Under the pieces are notes generated by a model. It was given only the letters and a program-made list of their open reading frames with translations. It ran no database searches and was not told the DNA's origin. The position numbers and the translations under genes were made by a program. A DNA stretch of 42,705 nucleotides from assembly GCA_014376935.1 (NCBI GenBank), contig JACMQO010000134.1:1-42705 (forward strand), written 5' to 3'. The DNA comes from Bdellovibrio sp. (GTDB lineage: Bacteria; Bdellovibrionota; Bdellovibrionia; Bdellovibrionales; Bdellovibrionaceae). This document shows positions 16,541 through 25,412 of this stretch, one piece after another (position 1 is the stretch's first letter; every line of letters starts with the position of its first letter).

Positions 16541-18775
16541 ATGAAATTTTTTAAATTTAAAACTTCGGTGACTTGGTTAGCCACATGGTTCTCGGTCGCA
16601 ACTATGGTGATGTCTCCGGTGGCTCAAGGTCAAGAAGCTAAAAATATTTCAAAACAACAGATGCAAAGCGTATTTGACCAATTAGGTTTAAATAAGCAAA
16701 CAACCGTTGGTGAGTTTTTTCAAAAAAATAAAGCTTTGTTTCCTGAGCGCGTTCGTAAAGAAATCGAACCGCTTTTAGCAGGCTACAAAAATGTGATGAT
16801 GCCAGAGTTTCGAGTCACCGCAGCCACGGGGCCAGATGGTCGTGAAATTCCAAACGTCACCATGTCTTACAATGGCCAAATGATTAACATGCAATGGTTC
16901 GGCGAAAAAGAACGCTTCGTTAAATTTCAAAATACCAATTTATCTGAAGTGGATATCATTAATTTCACAGATATGTTTTCAAAAGTATTAGCGGGCGACG
17001 AAGTTCTAAGAAAACAGAATGAAGTTGGTCAACTTGAGTTAAAAAAGCCCACGACAAACTTTAGTGGTCTACCAATCATTAATGCTGTTCTTTGGAAGAA
17101 AATGACGACGCAAGAACGTGTCAGTTACATGGTGCAGATGCGTCACTTGTGGTTAGATGCGAAAAATGTTTTGTTTGAAAAAAACAAAATGAGCAAAAAC
17201 AAAAGAACGGCTTCTTATGAAGTTTTAGAAAAAATTTGGGCTTTCTTAGCCGGCGTTGAAGCCGAAGCACAAGATGCAATACCTGCATCAAAAGCTAAAA
17301 AAGGTAAAAAAGCTGTCGCTAAAGATACGCCGACCGCTTTCTTGAAGAAGACAGATTCGACGACAAACTTAAATGCTTCAAGTTGTTTGGTGGCTGGCTA
17401 TTCAGCTCAGTACAATAATGGCGTTTGTGATCATAATAAATTATTAGATTCTTATAGTGGTAGCCCGTTCGTACAAAGCATGAAAGAAAAATGTAATGCG
17501 ACAACGCCAGGTACAATTGCGTGTAATCCGTTAGTTTATGGAACTCCGGATGGATCGCCAATTTGTATCACTCCATCACGAAAAGCAGCCGACTTTCAAG
17601 TGGCGACTCATTTTGGTGGGCCTTGTGATAGTAAAAGCTTATTACAAACCGATCCAAATGCCGTTCCTTTCTTAAAAGATGAAAACAAACATGCAGGTCG
17701 TTATGACGATGCCAACTTATCGATGACCGAAGACCAACGTCGTGAAACTTTCAAAAAGCAGCAGGCGGGTAATAATTTTAACGAAACAAAAAAATTCGTC
17801 GAAGGAATTTTAAAAGTCAACGACCCATCGCTTAAAGATATCTTCGAAAAAGGTGTTTTAACTGACGGAGTACTGGCTCAATTAAAAGATATTCAAGAGC
17901 AATTCAATAAAGAAATTAAGGAAAGCACAACGGCTTGTAAAGCGGCTGCGAACGACAAAAAAGCAAAGCACGAAAAAAACTTTTGGGGCGCTTGTGATCA
18001 ATTGCAACGTCGATTTTTATTTATTTCTGAAATGCTAGCTACGAAGTGTGATCCAAAATCTGCCATCAATCCATCCACATTAAAGTGTACCTGTTCGGCT
18101 GATCAGTCAGAAGTCGCGCCAGGAGCAAGTTGTAATGGGCCTGCGACTCCACCGGCGGTTACACCTCCGGGAAAAACAGAACCTCCAGTCAAAGAAAAAC
18201 CTCCGGTTAAATCAGATTGCGGTCCAGGTATGACTTCGAAAACGATTACTGGTGAAGTCAGTGGCGCTCAATCGACGGAATGTGTTCCTGATAAAGCGCC
18301 ACCGAAAGTTAAAGAAAAAGAAGACTGCGGCATTTTATGTACTTTATGGAAAGGGGCTAAATTTGTTCTTCCGATCGCTTTAGGGCTTGGGGCTGCCTAT
18401 TTAGTTTATCGTTTGTTAATTCCTAAAAAAGTGAATTTAAATCCGGCGGGCGATGTTTGTCCGAACGGCGTTGTGGCGCCGTGTACGGGAACGTGTTCGG
18501 GGAATTTGGCTTGGATCAATGGAACGTGTCAGTGTCCAGCGTGCCCAGTTGGTCAAACTTTAACGAATGCTTCATCGTGTACATGTTCGACAGGTACGAC
18601 GACAACAACATACACATGTTGGGATGGAACAACGAAAGTGACTGATTTATCTTTATGTCCAACTCAGACTTATACATGTTGGAATGGAACGAAAGTAACT
18701 AATCCGTTGAACTGCCCAGAGCAAACTACAACGACGACGACGACCGATTCAACAAAAACGAGTACGGGTCGGTAG
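16541..18775 (+). CDS. Large exported Cys-rich protein, tandem paralogue B
   Basis: This 744-residue paralogue of the preceding gene is also of unknown function. It keeps the same order: signal peptide (ending PVAQGQ), N-terminal region with MMPEFRVTAATGPDGREIP and WFGEKERFVKF, Lys/Ala linker, CLVAGY, ACNPLVYGTPDGSPIC, ACDQLQRRFLF, a Pro/Lys-rich linker, one membrane helix (LPIALGLGAAYLVYRLLI) followed by PKK, and a Cys/Thr-rich tail. The tail has two tandem units, TYTCWDGTTKVTDLSLCP and TYTCWNGTKVTNPLNCP, and ends in a Thr run. The start at 16541 has AAAGGA five bases upstream; the TTG at 16508 is the alternative. A strong terminator follows 33 bases after the stop. Confidence 0.8.
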   Translation: MKFFKFKTSVTWLATWFSVATMVMSPVAQGQEAKNISKQQMQSVFDQLGLNKQTTVGEFFQKNKALFPERVRKEIEPLLAGYKNVMMPEFRVTAATGPDGREIPNVTMSYNGQMINMQWFGEKERFVKFQNTNLSEVDIINFTDMFSKVLAGDEVLRKQNEVGQLELKKPTTNFSGLPIINAVLWKKMTTQERVSYMVQMRHLWLDAKNVLFEKNKMSKNKRTASYEVLEKIWAFLAGVEAEAQDAIPASKAKKGKKAVAKDTPTAFLKKTDSTTNLNASSCLVAGYSAQYNNGVCDHNKLLDSYSGSPFVQSMKEKCNATTPGTIACNPLVYGTPDGSPICITPSRKAADFQVATHFGGPCDSKSLLQTDPNAVPFLKDENKHAGRYDDANLSMTEDQRRETFKKQQAGNNFNETKKFVEGILKVNDPSLKDIFEKGVLTDGVLAQLKDIQEQFNKEIKESTTACKAAANDKKAKHEKNFWGACDQLQRRFLFISEMLATKCDPKSAINPSTLKCTCSADQSEVAPGASCNGPATPPAVTPPGKTEPPVKEKPPVKSDCGPGMTSKTITGEVSGAQSTECVPDKAPPKVKEKEDCGILCTLWKGAKFVLPIALGLGAAYLVYRLLIPKKVNLNPAGDVCPNGVVAPCTGTCSGNLAWINGTCQCPACPVGQTLTNASSCTCSTGTTTTTYTCWDGTTKVTDLSLCPTQTYTCWNGTKVTNPLNCPEQTTTTTTTDSTKTSTGR

Positions 18776-18801
18776 GGCCAGTTAACTTAATAAAAAAGAA
18801 C

Positions 18802-18838
18802 AAAAAAGGGGAAGATTTTGATCTTCCCCTTTTTTTTA
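18802..18838. terminator. Bidirectional rho-independent terminator
   Basis: A 9-bp stem GGGGAAGAT/ATCTTCCCC with a TTTG loop lies at 18808-18829. A-run and T-run on either side extend the stem and give a U-tract in both directions. It sits between the Cys-rich pair (plus) and the small exported protein (minus), so it can end both transcripts. Confidence 0.92.
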
Positions 18839-18858
18839 TTTAAATTAGATTTTAAGAA

Positions 18859-19134
18859 CTACTTCTTTTTCTTAGGCTCTTTCGCAGCACCCTTTGATTC
18901 AATTTCAGTGGCCGTCATCGAATAATACACCGTCACTTTGCCGCCAACAGTAACTTCACCCGTCGTTTTAACTCCAGCTGATTTGGCAATTTCAAATTTT
19001 TCGCCTTTTTTGTCGACGATAATTTTTGAATCTGACACTTCAACAACCGTTCCAGTCACTTGGTAATCTTTAGCAGAAGCTGTTCCGGCAGCCGTTAATA
19101 CAGATAAAGAGGCGATGGCTAATAACATTTTCAT
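18859..19134 (-). CDS. Small exported protein, OB/DUF5666-like
   Basis: This 91-residue protein has a clean signal peptide (MKMLLAIASLSVLTAAGTASA, cleaved before KDYQ). The mature part is about 70 residues of alternating beta-strand pattern (YQVTGTVVEVSDSKIIVDKKGEKFEIA, then GEVTVGGKVTVYY) and a basic tail KEPKKKK. The pattern resembles small DUF5666/OB-like periplasmic proteins, but the family is not certain. AAGGAG lies seven bases before the start. It is monocistronic and shares the terminator at 18802-18838 with the convergent genes. Confidence 0.78.
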   Translation of the reverse strand: MKMLLAIASLSVLTAAGTASAKDYQVTGTVVEVSDSKIIVDKKGEKFEIAKSAGVKTTGEVTVGGKVTVYYSMTATEIESKGAAKEPKKKK

Positions 19135-19234
19135 TTGAAATCTCCTTTAAGTTAGATAAGAAAAAGTTCATACTAATTTAAGACAATAGTCTAGCCCATA
19201 TTGGATTTAAGATGATCCGTGTTAAACTGGTTTC

Positions 19235-19864
19235 GTGATTACAAATCAAGGCACTCATCAAAATACAAACGTGAACGGTGTGATCGTTCCTGAAAAAACG
19301 CCGGTCAAAACTCCTGAAGTACCGCGCCAAACGCCACCAAATCCGCGCGTACGATCTGATCTTTTTAGACGCTTAGAAATCATTGATGGTGATGCTGATT
19401 TAGGAACCGGATTTCGAAGTGGTTCGCAAAAAAGATCAGGCTTAAAATTAGCGTTATGGACTTGGTTATCTGCTAGCATTGATGCATTAGTTTTAGTTTC
19501 GATGAGTTGCTTATTTGCGATCGCTTTTTCATTTTTGATGCGGACATCACCCGGCTTATTATTCGTGACGGTCGTAAAAAGCCAACATCCACTGATTAAT
19601 TTAGGTTTATTATTTCTTTTAAGCACCTGGAGTTACTTGATATTTATGCGTGCTTTTATCGGCGCTTCGATTGGCGAATGGACATGTGATTTAAGAGTCG
19701 GGCAACCGTTACAGCGTTTTAAAAGTAATTATATATTAAAAGTCATGCTTCGAACCACGATAGTGATGCTGACGGGTGTATTTTTACTTCCGTTGATGTC
19801 TTTGCTGTTAGCTCGCGATATTGCAGGCGATTTATCAGGTGTTCGTATCTATTCTTTGCAATAA
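19235..19864 (+). CDS. RDD family membrane protein
   Basis: This 209-residue protein has a Pro-rich cytosolic N-terminus of about 70 residues and then three to four hydrophobic segments. The first helix carries ASIDALVLVS and the central loop GASIGEWTCDLRVGQP, which match the RDD layout (an Asp in helix 1 and the G-x-x-x-x-x-L-R-V loop). A third segment starts at LRTTIVMLTGVFLL. The family includes putative ion antiporters, and no specific role can be given. The start is a GTG without a clear ribosome binding site. Its last 30 bases overlap the 3' end of the convergent methyltransferase gene. Confidence 0.72.
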   Translation: MITNQGTHQNTNVNGVIVPEKTPVKTPEVPRQTPPNPRVRSDLFRRLEIIDGDADLGTGFRSGSQKRSGLKLALWTWLSASIDALVLVSMSCLFAIAFSFLMRTSPGLLFVTVVKSQHPLINLGLLFLLSTWSYLIFMRAFIGASIGEWTCDLRVGQPLQRFKSNYILKVMLRTTIVMLTGVFLLPLMSLLLARDIAGDLSGVRIYSLQ

Positions 19865-20968
19865 AACGCACGTTTCAAAATGTTTCGTTTGTGGAAATTG
19901 ATCGACTAAAACAACATCTTTAATTTCATACCCCGCATTAACGAAGGCCTTTAGGTCTTGAGCTAAACTTTCAGGAAAACATGAAATATAGATGCACGTT
20001 TTCGTCTTTAAACGCGTTACTTCATGAACAAAGTTTTTTAAACCAGACCGCGGTGGATTTAATAACGCTAAATCATATTTAGGAATTTGCGCGATCGGCT
20101 TTTTTTGAAAATCATCACAGTAAATTGTTAAATGATCTTGCAGCTGACTTTTCTTAGCATTAACCGCTAACATTTCGGTCGCTAGCTGATCAAATTCAAA
20201 AACATCCACGTGATGTCCGTATGATAAAAGCGGAAGCGTAAACTGACCAATGCCGGCGCCAAATTCGCAAACAGATAACGCATTTGAATCTAGCGATAAT
20301 GAGTCAACCCAGCCATGAACCACTTCAACTAAAGAATTAGCTGTTGTCCAAGACGGTTGCGTAAAACTTGAAATTAAACTGGATAAATTAAATGAAACAT
20401 AATTATTTAAGTGAACTTGAAACCACTGGCTTGAAACTGGATCCGCTAACTTAAAAAGACCCTGTTTTTTCACTAAAGATTTACCTTTTTGTCCGATTTC
20501 AATTTGAAATCCAAGGTCTAAAAGCTGTTGAAAACTTTTTCCATCGCCTAATAAAGTTTTAATATCGATATTTGCAAAATCTAACCAAACGCCGCGATTT
20601 TTATCAGGACCCACGCGTAACCGGACAGAACCTTTTTTAATGCCGAAATCGATTTTTCGGAAATCGTCATAGGCGGCTTGTAGTTCAGGAGTAATTTGTA
20701 AACAGGCCTGAATATCTAGAATCGATTTATCGCGACCATAAAGGCCCTTTCTGTTCGCCTCGATGGTGAAATCAAAACGATTTCTTAAATGATTCTGGCC
20801 AAGACTGATAAATTGAACCCTTGGAAGATTCAGCCCGGCTTCTTTAAAGCACAGTTCAAGATGCTGAAGTTTGAGTTCAGATTGGGTTTCGTAAGGCAAA
20901 TTGTCATAATGACAACCGCCGCAGTCTTTAAGGTATGGGCAGATTAAATTCAATGTTTTATCTTTCAC
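19835..20968 (-). CDS. RNA (uracil-5-)methyltransferase, RlmC/RlmD/TrmA type
   Basis: This 377-residue SAM-dependent enzyme methylates C5 of uridine in rRNA or tRNA. Four cysteines, Cys10, Cys16, Cys19 (CPYLKDCGGC) and Cys89 (IQACLQ), match the [4Fe-4S] ligands of RlmD/RlmC. The catalytic domain has LSVCEFGAGIGQFTLPLL for SAM binding, LLNPPRSGLK, the nucleophile in YISCFPESL and the base in HFETCVLL. There is no N-terminal TRAM domain, which is as in RlmC. The target site cannot be told from sequence. The gene overlaps the 3' end of the preceding lipoprotein gene by 11 bases, so the two are translationally coupled. Confidence 0.9.
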   Translation of the reverse strand: MKDKTLNLICPYLKDCGGCHYDNLPYETQSELKLQHLELCFKEAGLNLPRVQFISLGQNHLRNRFDFTIEANRKGLYGRDKSILDIQACLQITPELQAAYDDFRKIDFGIKKGSVRLRVGPDKNRGVWLDFANIDIKTLLGDGKSFQQLLDLGFQIEIGQKGKSLVKKQGLFKLADPVSSQWFQVHLNNYVSFNLSSLISSFTQPSWTTANSLVEVVHGWVDSLSLDSNALSVCEFGAGIGQFTLPLLSYGHHVDVFEFDQLATEMLAVNAKKSQLQDHLTIYCDDFQKKPIAQIPKYDLALLNPPRSGLKNFVHEVTRLKTKTCIYISCFPESLAQDLKAFVNAGYEIKDVVLVDQFPQTKHFETCVLLQRIDTNT

Positions 20969-21575
20969 GTAATATAGATTTTAAATTCGCTGGGCATGAC
21001 TTCTGATTTTTAATCGCGCCATCTTCAAAATGCAGGTCGCGTGCCGTAAAACCAATGGTGACATGTGGGAAAAAAAGTTCGGGATCAAAATCAGTTTTTG
21101 ATAGACCGCTTTCTTCAGCGATTTTTTTTCTAAATTCGACTAAACCTGAGGATTCGATCACGACGTAATAGGTATGCTCAGGCTGACCCTCTATTTTTTT
21201 CTGAAAATGTCCTAGACACAGGTTTTTGATTTTAGGTTCCGTCGCCATAAATTCGTTTGCTAAGGTGTGTATGCGGCGGGGCTCTATTTTTGTGGTAAGA
21301 ACTTTAAACTCGGGCGGCGTAATTAAAGTGATATGCGCTTCGCCGCGATTTTTCAAAGTTGTTTTTAAACGCTGGTCTAATTTATCAGAAATCATTTTAT
21401 AATACGGATACGCTAAATCAAGACTCACGTAGGGTTTAGCCGGAGGGGTTTCAACGAACGGAGCCGCCGATGTATCGATTGGTCTTGGAGCCGGGCTTGA
21501 GCAGCCCGAAATAAAAGCGATTGTAAATGAAAGTAAGATGACCATGTAGGCTACAGAACGTGAATAAATTGACAT
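20958..21575 (-). CDS. Lipoprotein with 2H phosphoesterase (LigT-like) motifs
   Basis: This 205-residue protein starts with a leader and lipobox FISGC (Cys25), then a Pro/Ala linker. The rest has two H-x-T motifs, His81-Ile-Thr83 in AHITLITPPEF and His171-Val-Thr173 in FFPHVTIGF. Their spacing of 90 residues is typical of 2H phosphoesterases, which act on cyclic or 2'-5' nucleotide bonds. Most known members are cytosolic; this one is predicted to be anchored outside the cytoplasm. The ATG at 21575 has GAGGT upstream, and longer frames run into the divergent gene. It lies 28 bases from the divergent M28 gene start and overlaps the following methyltransferase gene by 11 bases. Confidence 0.8.
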   Translation of the reverse strand: MSIYSRSVAYMVILLSFTIAFISGCSSPAPRPIDTSAAPFVETPPAKPYVSLDLAYPYYKMISDKLDQRLKTTLKNRGEAHITLITPPEFKVLTTKIEPRRIHTLANEFMATEPKIKNLCLGHFQKKIEGQPEHTYYVVIESSGLVEFRKKIAEESGLSKTDFDPELFFPHVTIGFTARDLHFEDGAIKNQKSCPANLKSILRER

Positions 21576-21603
21576 CAGGACCTCGGTTTGTTTGTCTGTC
21601 TGT

Positions 21604-24555
21604 ATGAAAAAAATATTAATCGTTATCGTATCGTTTATGGCGTTAGCCGTCACCTTATCTTCTGTTAAAACGTGGGCTGAAAACCAAGCCACACCGGCCG
21701 GAGGCTTAGACGCAAAAGCCCTAGAAAATATCGTCAATGACCCGAATAAGCTTTTAGCCAATTCAAAGCAAATTACGTTTGTGGGCCCAAGATCAGGCGA
21801 AGGGTATTTTAGCCAAGATGGTCAAAAAATGATCTTTCAGTCTGAACGTGAACCCGGAAATCCTTTCTATCAGATGTTCATTTTAGATTTAAAAACCGGC
21901 CGCACGAATCGTGTTTCAACGGGCCAAGGAAAAACCACCTGCGGATGGATTCACCCCAATTTGAAAAAAGTGATGTGGTCATCGACCCATCTAGATAAAA
22001 AAACGGCCGAGAAAGTCAAAGCTGAATATGAAGAGCGCGCAAAACCCGTGAAAGGCCGCTACTCTTGGAGTTTTGATCAAGAATTTGATATTTTTGAATC
22101 GGATTTAAACGGTAAACATATTAAAAGGCTTACAAAAGAAAAAGGTTACGACGCCGAAGGTTCGTATTCTCCGGATGGAAAATACATTGCTTTTGCATCG
22201 AACCGTTCAGGCTACACCGACAAATTATCGGACGAAGATCAAAAGATTTTTGACCGCGATCCATCGTTTGCGATGGAAATTTACATCATGAAGGCAGACG
22301 GCACGAACGTTAAACGCTTAACAAATTCTGCGGGTTACGATGGCGGCCCTTTCTTTAGCGCTGACGGTAAAAAAATCACTTGGCGCCGTTTTAATGCCGA
22401 CGGCTCAAAAGCTGAAATCTACACAATGAATGTGGATGGGTCAGACCAGAAGCAAATCACGCATTTAGGTTCAATGTCTTGGGCTCCATTTTATCATCCG
22501 TCGGGTGATTATATTATTTTTGCGTCTTCGGTTTTAGGGTATTCAAATTTTGAATTATTTATCGTTGATAGCGAAGGCAAACAAAAACCGGCCCGCGTGA
22601 CATTTGCCGACGGCTTTGATGGTTTAGCCAGTTTTTCTCCGGATGGTCACAAGATGACGTGGTCGCACCGAAATGAAAAAGGGGATAGTCAAATTTATAT
22701 CGCCGACTGGAACGATCACGAAGCGCGCCGCTTACTGAATTTACCGGCGGTTGATTCTGGGTTTGATTTCAAATTATCAGAAAACATTTTACAAGACGAT
22801 GCAAAAAATATCGTTAGTTATTTAGCCTCTGAAAATATGCAAGGACGTAACACGGGTTCGCCTGAAGAAAAAATATATACAAAAAAGATTTCTGATTTAT
22901 TTAAATCGTGGGGCTTAAAACCTGCTTTAGGAAAAGATTTTATCCAAACTTTCGAATTTGTATCCAACGTCAGTGCCGCTGAAAAAAATTCGATGGAACT
23001 TAAAGGGCGCTTGCAGAAAAAACTAGTTCGTTCACAAGACTACCAAGTTCTATCTTATTCTAAAATAGGCCCAGTGACCGAAATGCCGATCGTGTTTGCG
23101 GGTTACGGAATTAAAGCGGCCGCCACGGATAAATTACCTGCATTTGATTCGTACAAAGATTTAGACGTTGCCGGTAAATGGGTGATGGTTCTAGAAGATA
23201 TGCCGCACTTAGCAAATAAAGAAGTTCAGCATCAGCTAGCAACGTACTCAAGACCGCAGCATAAAATTACGGTGGCGAAAAATTTAAAAGCGGCCGGTGT
23301 TATTTTTATCTCTGACGTTGGTCTTAAAGAAGTTAGATTTGAAGGGCGTCTGTCAGACACAACATTACCGGTGATCAAAATCTCTGAAAAATTAGCGACC
23401 GAGATGTTTAAAAAAACGGATCAAGCGAAACAATTCCTTTCGTACGGTAAATTGAAAGAAAGTTTTGAAACTTCAAAAGCAACCCAAGGATTTGCTTTAA
23501 CTTCAATGTACTTAGGCGGCGAAATTGATTTAAAATATGAAAAATCAATTGGCCACAACGTGATTGCCAGATTAGATCCGGCCGGCGTAAATAAAAAAAC
23601 AAAAGGCTTAATCATCGGAGCCCACGGCGATCACTTAGGTCGCGGTGAAAGCACGGGTTCATCACTGGCTAAAGCTGAAGAAAAAGGAAAAATTCATTTC
23701 GGCGCAGACGATAATGCATCTGGGGTCGCAGGTGTTCTTGAATTAGCCCATTATTTTTCAGCGAAGAAAAATTTAAAAACCTTAAAAAAACCTTTGTATT
23801 TTGCGGTTTGGACGGGCGAAGAAATTGGTATTTTAGGTTCAACAGCTTTCGTTAAGCAGTGGGAATTAGATAATAAATCAAAACTAAATACAAAAATCGA
23901 AGCTAGCTTAAACATGGATATGATCGGCCGACTACGCGATAGTTTACAAGTTTTAGGCGTGGGTTCAGCAAAGCAATGGACCGGACTTAGCGAAGAGGTC
24001 GGATTAATTACCGGACAAAATTTAGTTTTAACATCAGACCCTTACAATCCTACAGATGGAATGACGTTCTATATGGCCGACATGCCGTCGATTTCTTTCT
24101 TTACGGGTTCTCATGCCGAATACCATTCGCCGCGCGATACGGCGGATACGCTGAATTACCCGGGCCTTATTAAAGTGATCGATGTTGTTAAAACGTATAT
24201 TGAAAAATTAGCCACCGTTCAGGTTCAACAGGTTCAGTATGAAAAAGTCGAAGGCAATGCCGGGCAAAAATTAGAAGGCCGTAGCTTTAGAGTCTATTTA
24301 GGAACAATTCCCGATTACAGCCAAGAGGGCGTTAAGGGAGTTCGTATTTCAGGCGTCTCTAAGAATTCGCCGGCCGAAAAAGCAGGATTAAAAGCGGGTG
24401 ATGTGATTATTGAATTTGATGAAACTAAGATCGAGAATTTATACGATTATGTTTATACACTTCAGGCCGTAAAGGCGAACAAAGCGACTAAGATTAAAAT
24501 TAATCGCTCTGAAAAAACTTTAGATCAAGAAATTACTCCGGTCTTAAAGGAGTAA
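21604..24555 (+). CDS. Exported TolB-like propeller / M28 aminopeptidase / PDZ fusion
   Basis: This 983-residue exported protein has a signal peptide (residues 1-25). Residues about 45-390 carry WD40/PD40 TolB-like repeats (YSPDGKYIAFASNRSG, FFSADGKKITWRRF, FSPDGHKMTW). About 400-650 holds a PA-like insert. The M28 zinc peptidase domain follows, with ligands in GAHGDHLG, GADDNASG, TGEEIG, NMDMIG and SHAEYHSPRD. The C-terminus (about 890-975) is a PDZ domain (NSPAEKAGLKAGDVIIEFDETKIENLYDY). It likely trims peptides in the periplasm or outside the cell. The ATG at 21604 is chosen, and no ribosome binding site is clear there. Its last 12 bases overlap the convergent gene. Confidence 0.92.
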   Translation: MKKILIVIVSFMALAVTLSSVKTWAENQATPAGGLDAKALENIVNDPNKLLANSKQITFVGPRSGEGYFSQDGQKMIFQSEREPGNPFYQMFILDLKTGRTNRVSTGQGKTTCGWIHPNLKKVMWSSTHLDKKTAEKVKAEYEERAKPVKGRYSWSFDQEFDIFESDLNGKHIKRLTKEKGYDAEGSYSPDGKYIAFASNRSGYTDKLSDEDQKIFDRDPSFAMEIYIMKADGTNVKRLTNSAGYDGGPFFSADGKKITWRRFNADGSKAEIYTMNVDGSDQKQITHLGSMSWAPFYHPSGDYIIFASSVLGYSNFELFIVDSEGKQKPARVTFADGFDGLASFSPDGHKMTWSHRNEKGDSQIYIADWNDHEARRLLNLPAVDSGFDFKLSENILQDDAKNIVSYLASENMQGRNTGSPEEKIYTKKISDLFKSWGLKPALGKDFIQTFEFVSNVSAAEKNSMELKGRLQKKLVRSQDYQVLSYSKIGPVTEMPIVFAGYGIKAAATDKLPAFDSYKDLDVAGKWVMVLEDMPHLANKEVQHQLATYSRPQHKITVAKNLKAAGVIFISDVGLKEVRFEGRLSDTTLPVIKISEKLATEMFKKTDQAKQFLSYGKLKESFETSKATQGFALTSMYLGGEIDLKYEKSIGHNVIARLDPAGVNKKTKGLIIGAHGDHLGRGESTGSSLAKAEEKGKIHFGADDNASGVAGVLELAHYFSAKKNLKTLKKPLYFAVWTGEEIGILGSTAFVKQWELDNKSKLNTKIEASLNMDMIGRLRDSLQVLGVGSAKQWTGLSEEVGLITGQNLVLTSDPYNPTDGMTFYMADMPSISFFTGSHAEYHSPRDTADTLNYPGLIKVIDVVKTYIEKLATVQVQQVQYEKVEGNAGQKLEGRSFRVYLGTIPDYSQEGVKGVRISGVSKNSPAEKAGLKAGDVIIEFDETKIENLYDYVYTLQAVKANKATKIKINRSEKTLDQEITPVLKE

Positions 24556-25242
24556 TTTCGGACATTGCGCTTTAACGAACTGAACGAAGGAATCGCCGGT
24601 TAATTTAAAATCGGGTTCACCATTCGCATCGTAATCCATAAATGTTTTATTTTTAACTAAGCAGGTTTCAGTCATCTTCGGTGATTTGAAACTTGTGCTG
24701 TTTGACGGTGAAGCGATATTTAGGCCACCTAATCTAAATCCGGTGTCTAACCAAAATCCTTTTTTCAAAGTAATTTCGACTCCGCCTGCATTTTTCGTCG
24801 ACAGCGGTTTTTCTTTCACGGTGCCATCACTTAAGCTAACCAATGAAAAGTCTTTGCCCGAAACGCGCAAGATGTGGCCTGATACGGTTTTTACTAAAAC
24901 ATCTCCATTGGGTTCAAAAGAAAAATCTGGGTAGTCATTGATGACCGGAAACAAAAAGAAGTCACGCGCGCCCGTGTAGGTTGAATCAGGGCCCGCGCCG
25001 TAAGAATTAAAAACCATGAACCGACCCGTGTTATCAAAGAAGTAATCACGGTATTTTAAATCTTTCACCTGTCTGGGGTGGACAGAGATAAAACAAGTAC
25101 GTGATGAAGGCCACCATTGACGGTTCACTTGAATCACATCGTTTCCGGTTAGAATCTCTTCGCATTTAGTGTTGGTGAATTCAGCATGCGCAGAAGCCGC
25201 GCCCATAAAGGCCATAATTGAAATGATGATTTGTTTTTTCAT
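24544..25242 (-). CDS. Exported protein of unknown function
   Basis: This 232-residue protein is not recognised. It has a signal peptide (MKKQIIISIMAFMGAASAHA) followed by a mature region with four Cys (NTKCEEI, RTCFISV, TETCLVKN, AQCPKLLL) that could form disulfides. It is rich in Asp/Gly/Phe beta-strand patterns. DYDANGEPDFKLTGD near the C-terminus looks like a calcium-binding-type loop, but a function cannot be assigned. The start at 25242 is chosen because it begins the signal peptide; the longer frame from 25317 would put 25 residues before it. Its 3' end overlaps the M28 gene's by 12 bases. Confidence 0.75.
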   Translation of the reverse strand: MKKQIIISIMAFMGAASAHAEFTNTKCEEILTGNDVIQVNRQWWPSSRTCFISVHPRQVKDLKYRDYFFDNTGRFMVFNSYGAGPDSTYTGARDFFLFPVINDYPDFSFEPNGDVLVKTVSGHILRVSGKDFSLVSLSDGTVKEKPLSTKNAGGVEITLKKGFWLDTGFRLGGLNIASPSNSTSFKSPKMTETCLVKNKTFMDYDANGEPDFKLTGDSFVQFVKAQCPKLLL

Positions 25243-25412
25243 TTCTTTATTTTCTTTGATAATGAAAATAATTAAAACCGACGCAGGACTAGATTTCACA
25301 CTTGTCACGTAAAACACGACTGGATCTTTTAAATAGTTCTTAGTCTAGAGTCCGACTCAAAAAATATTTTTTTGGTGAGAAATTTTTTATTTTTCCGTAA
25401 GGTGTAAATCCT

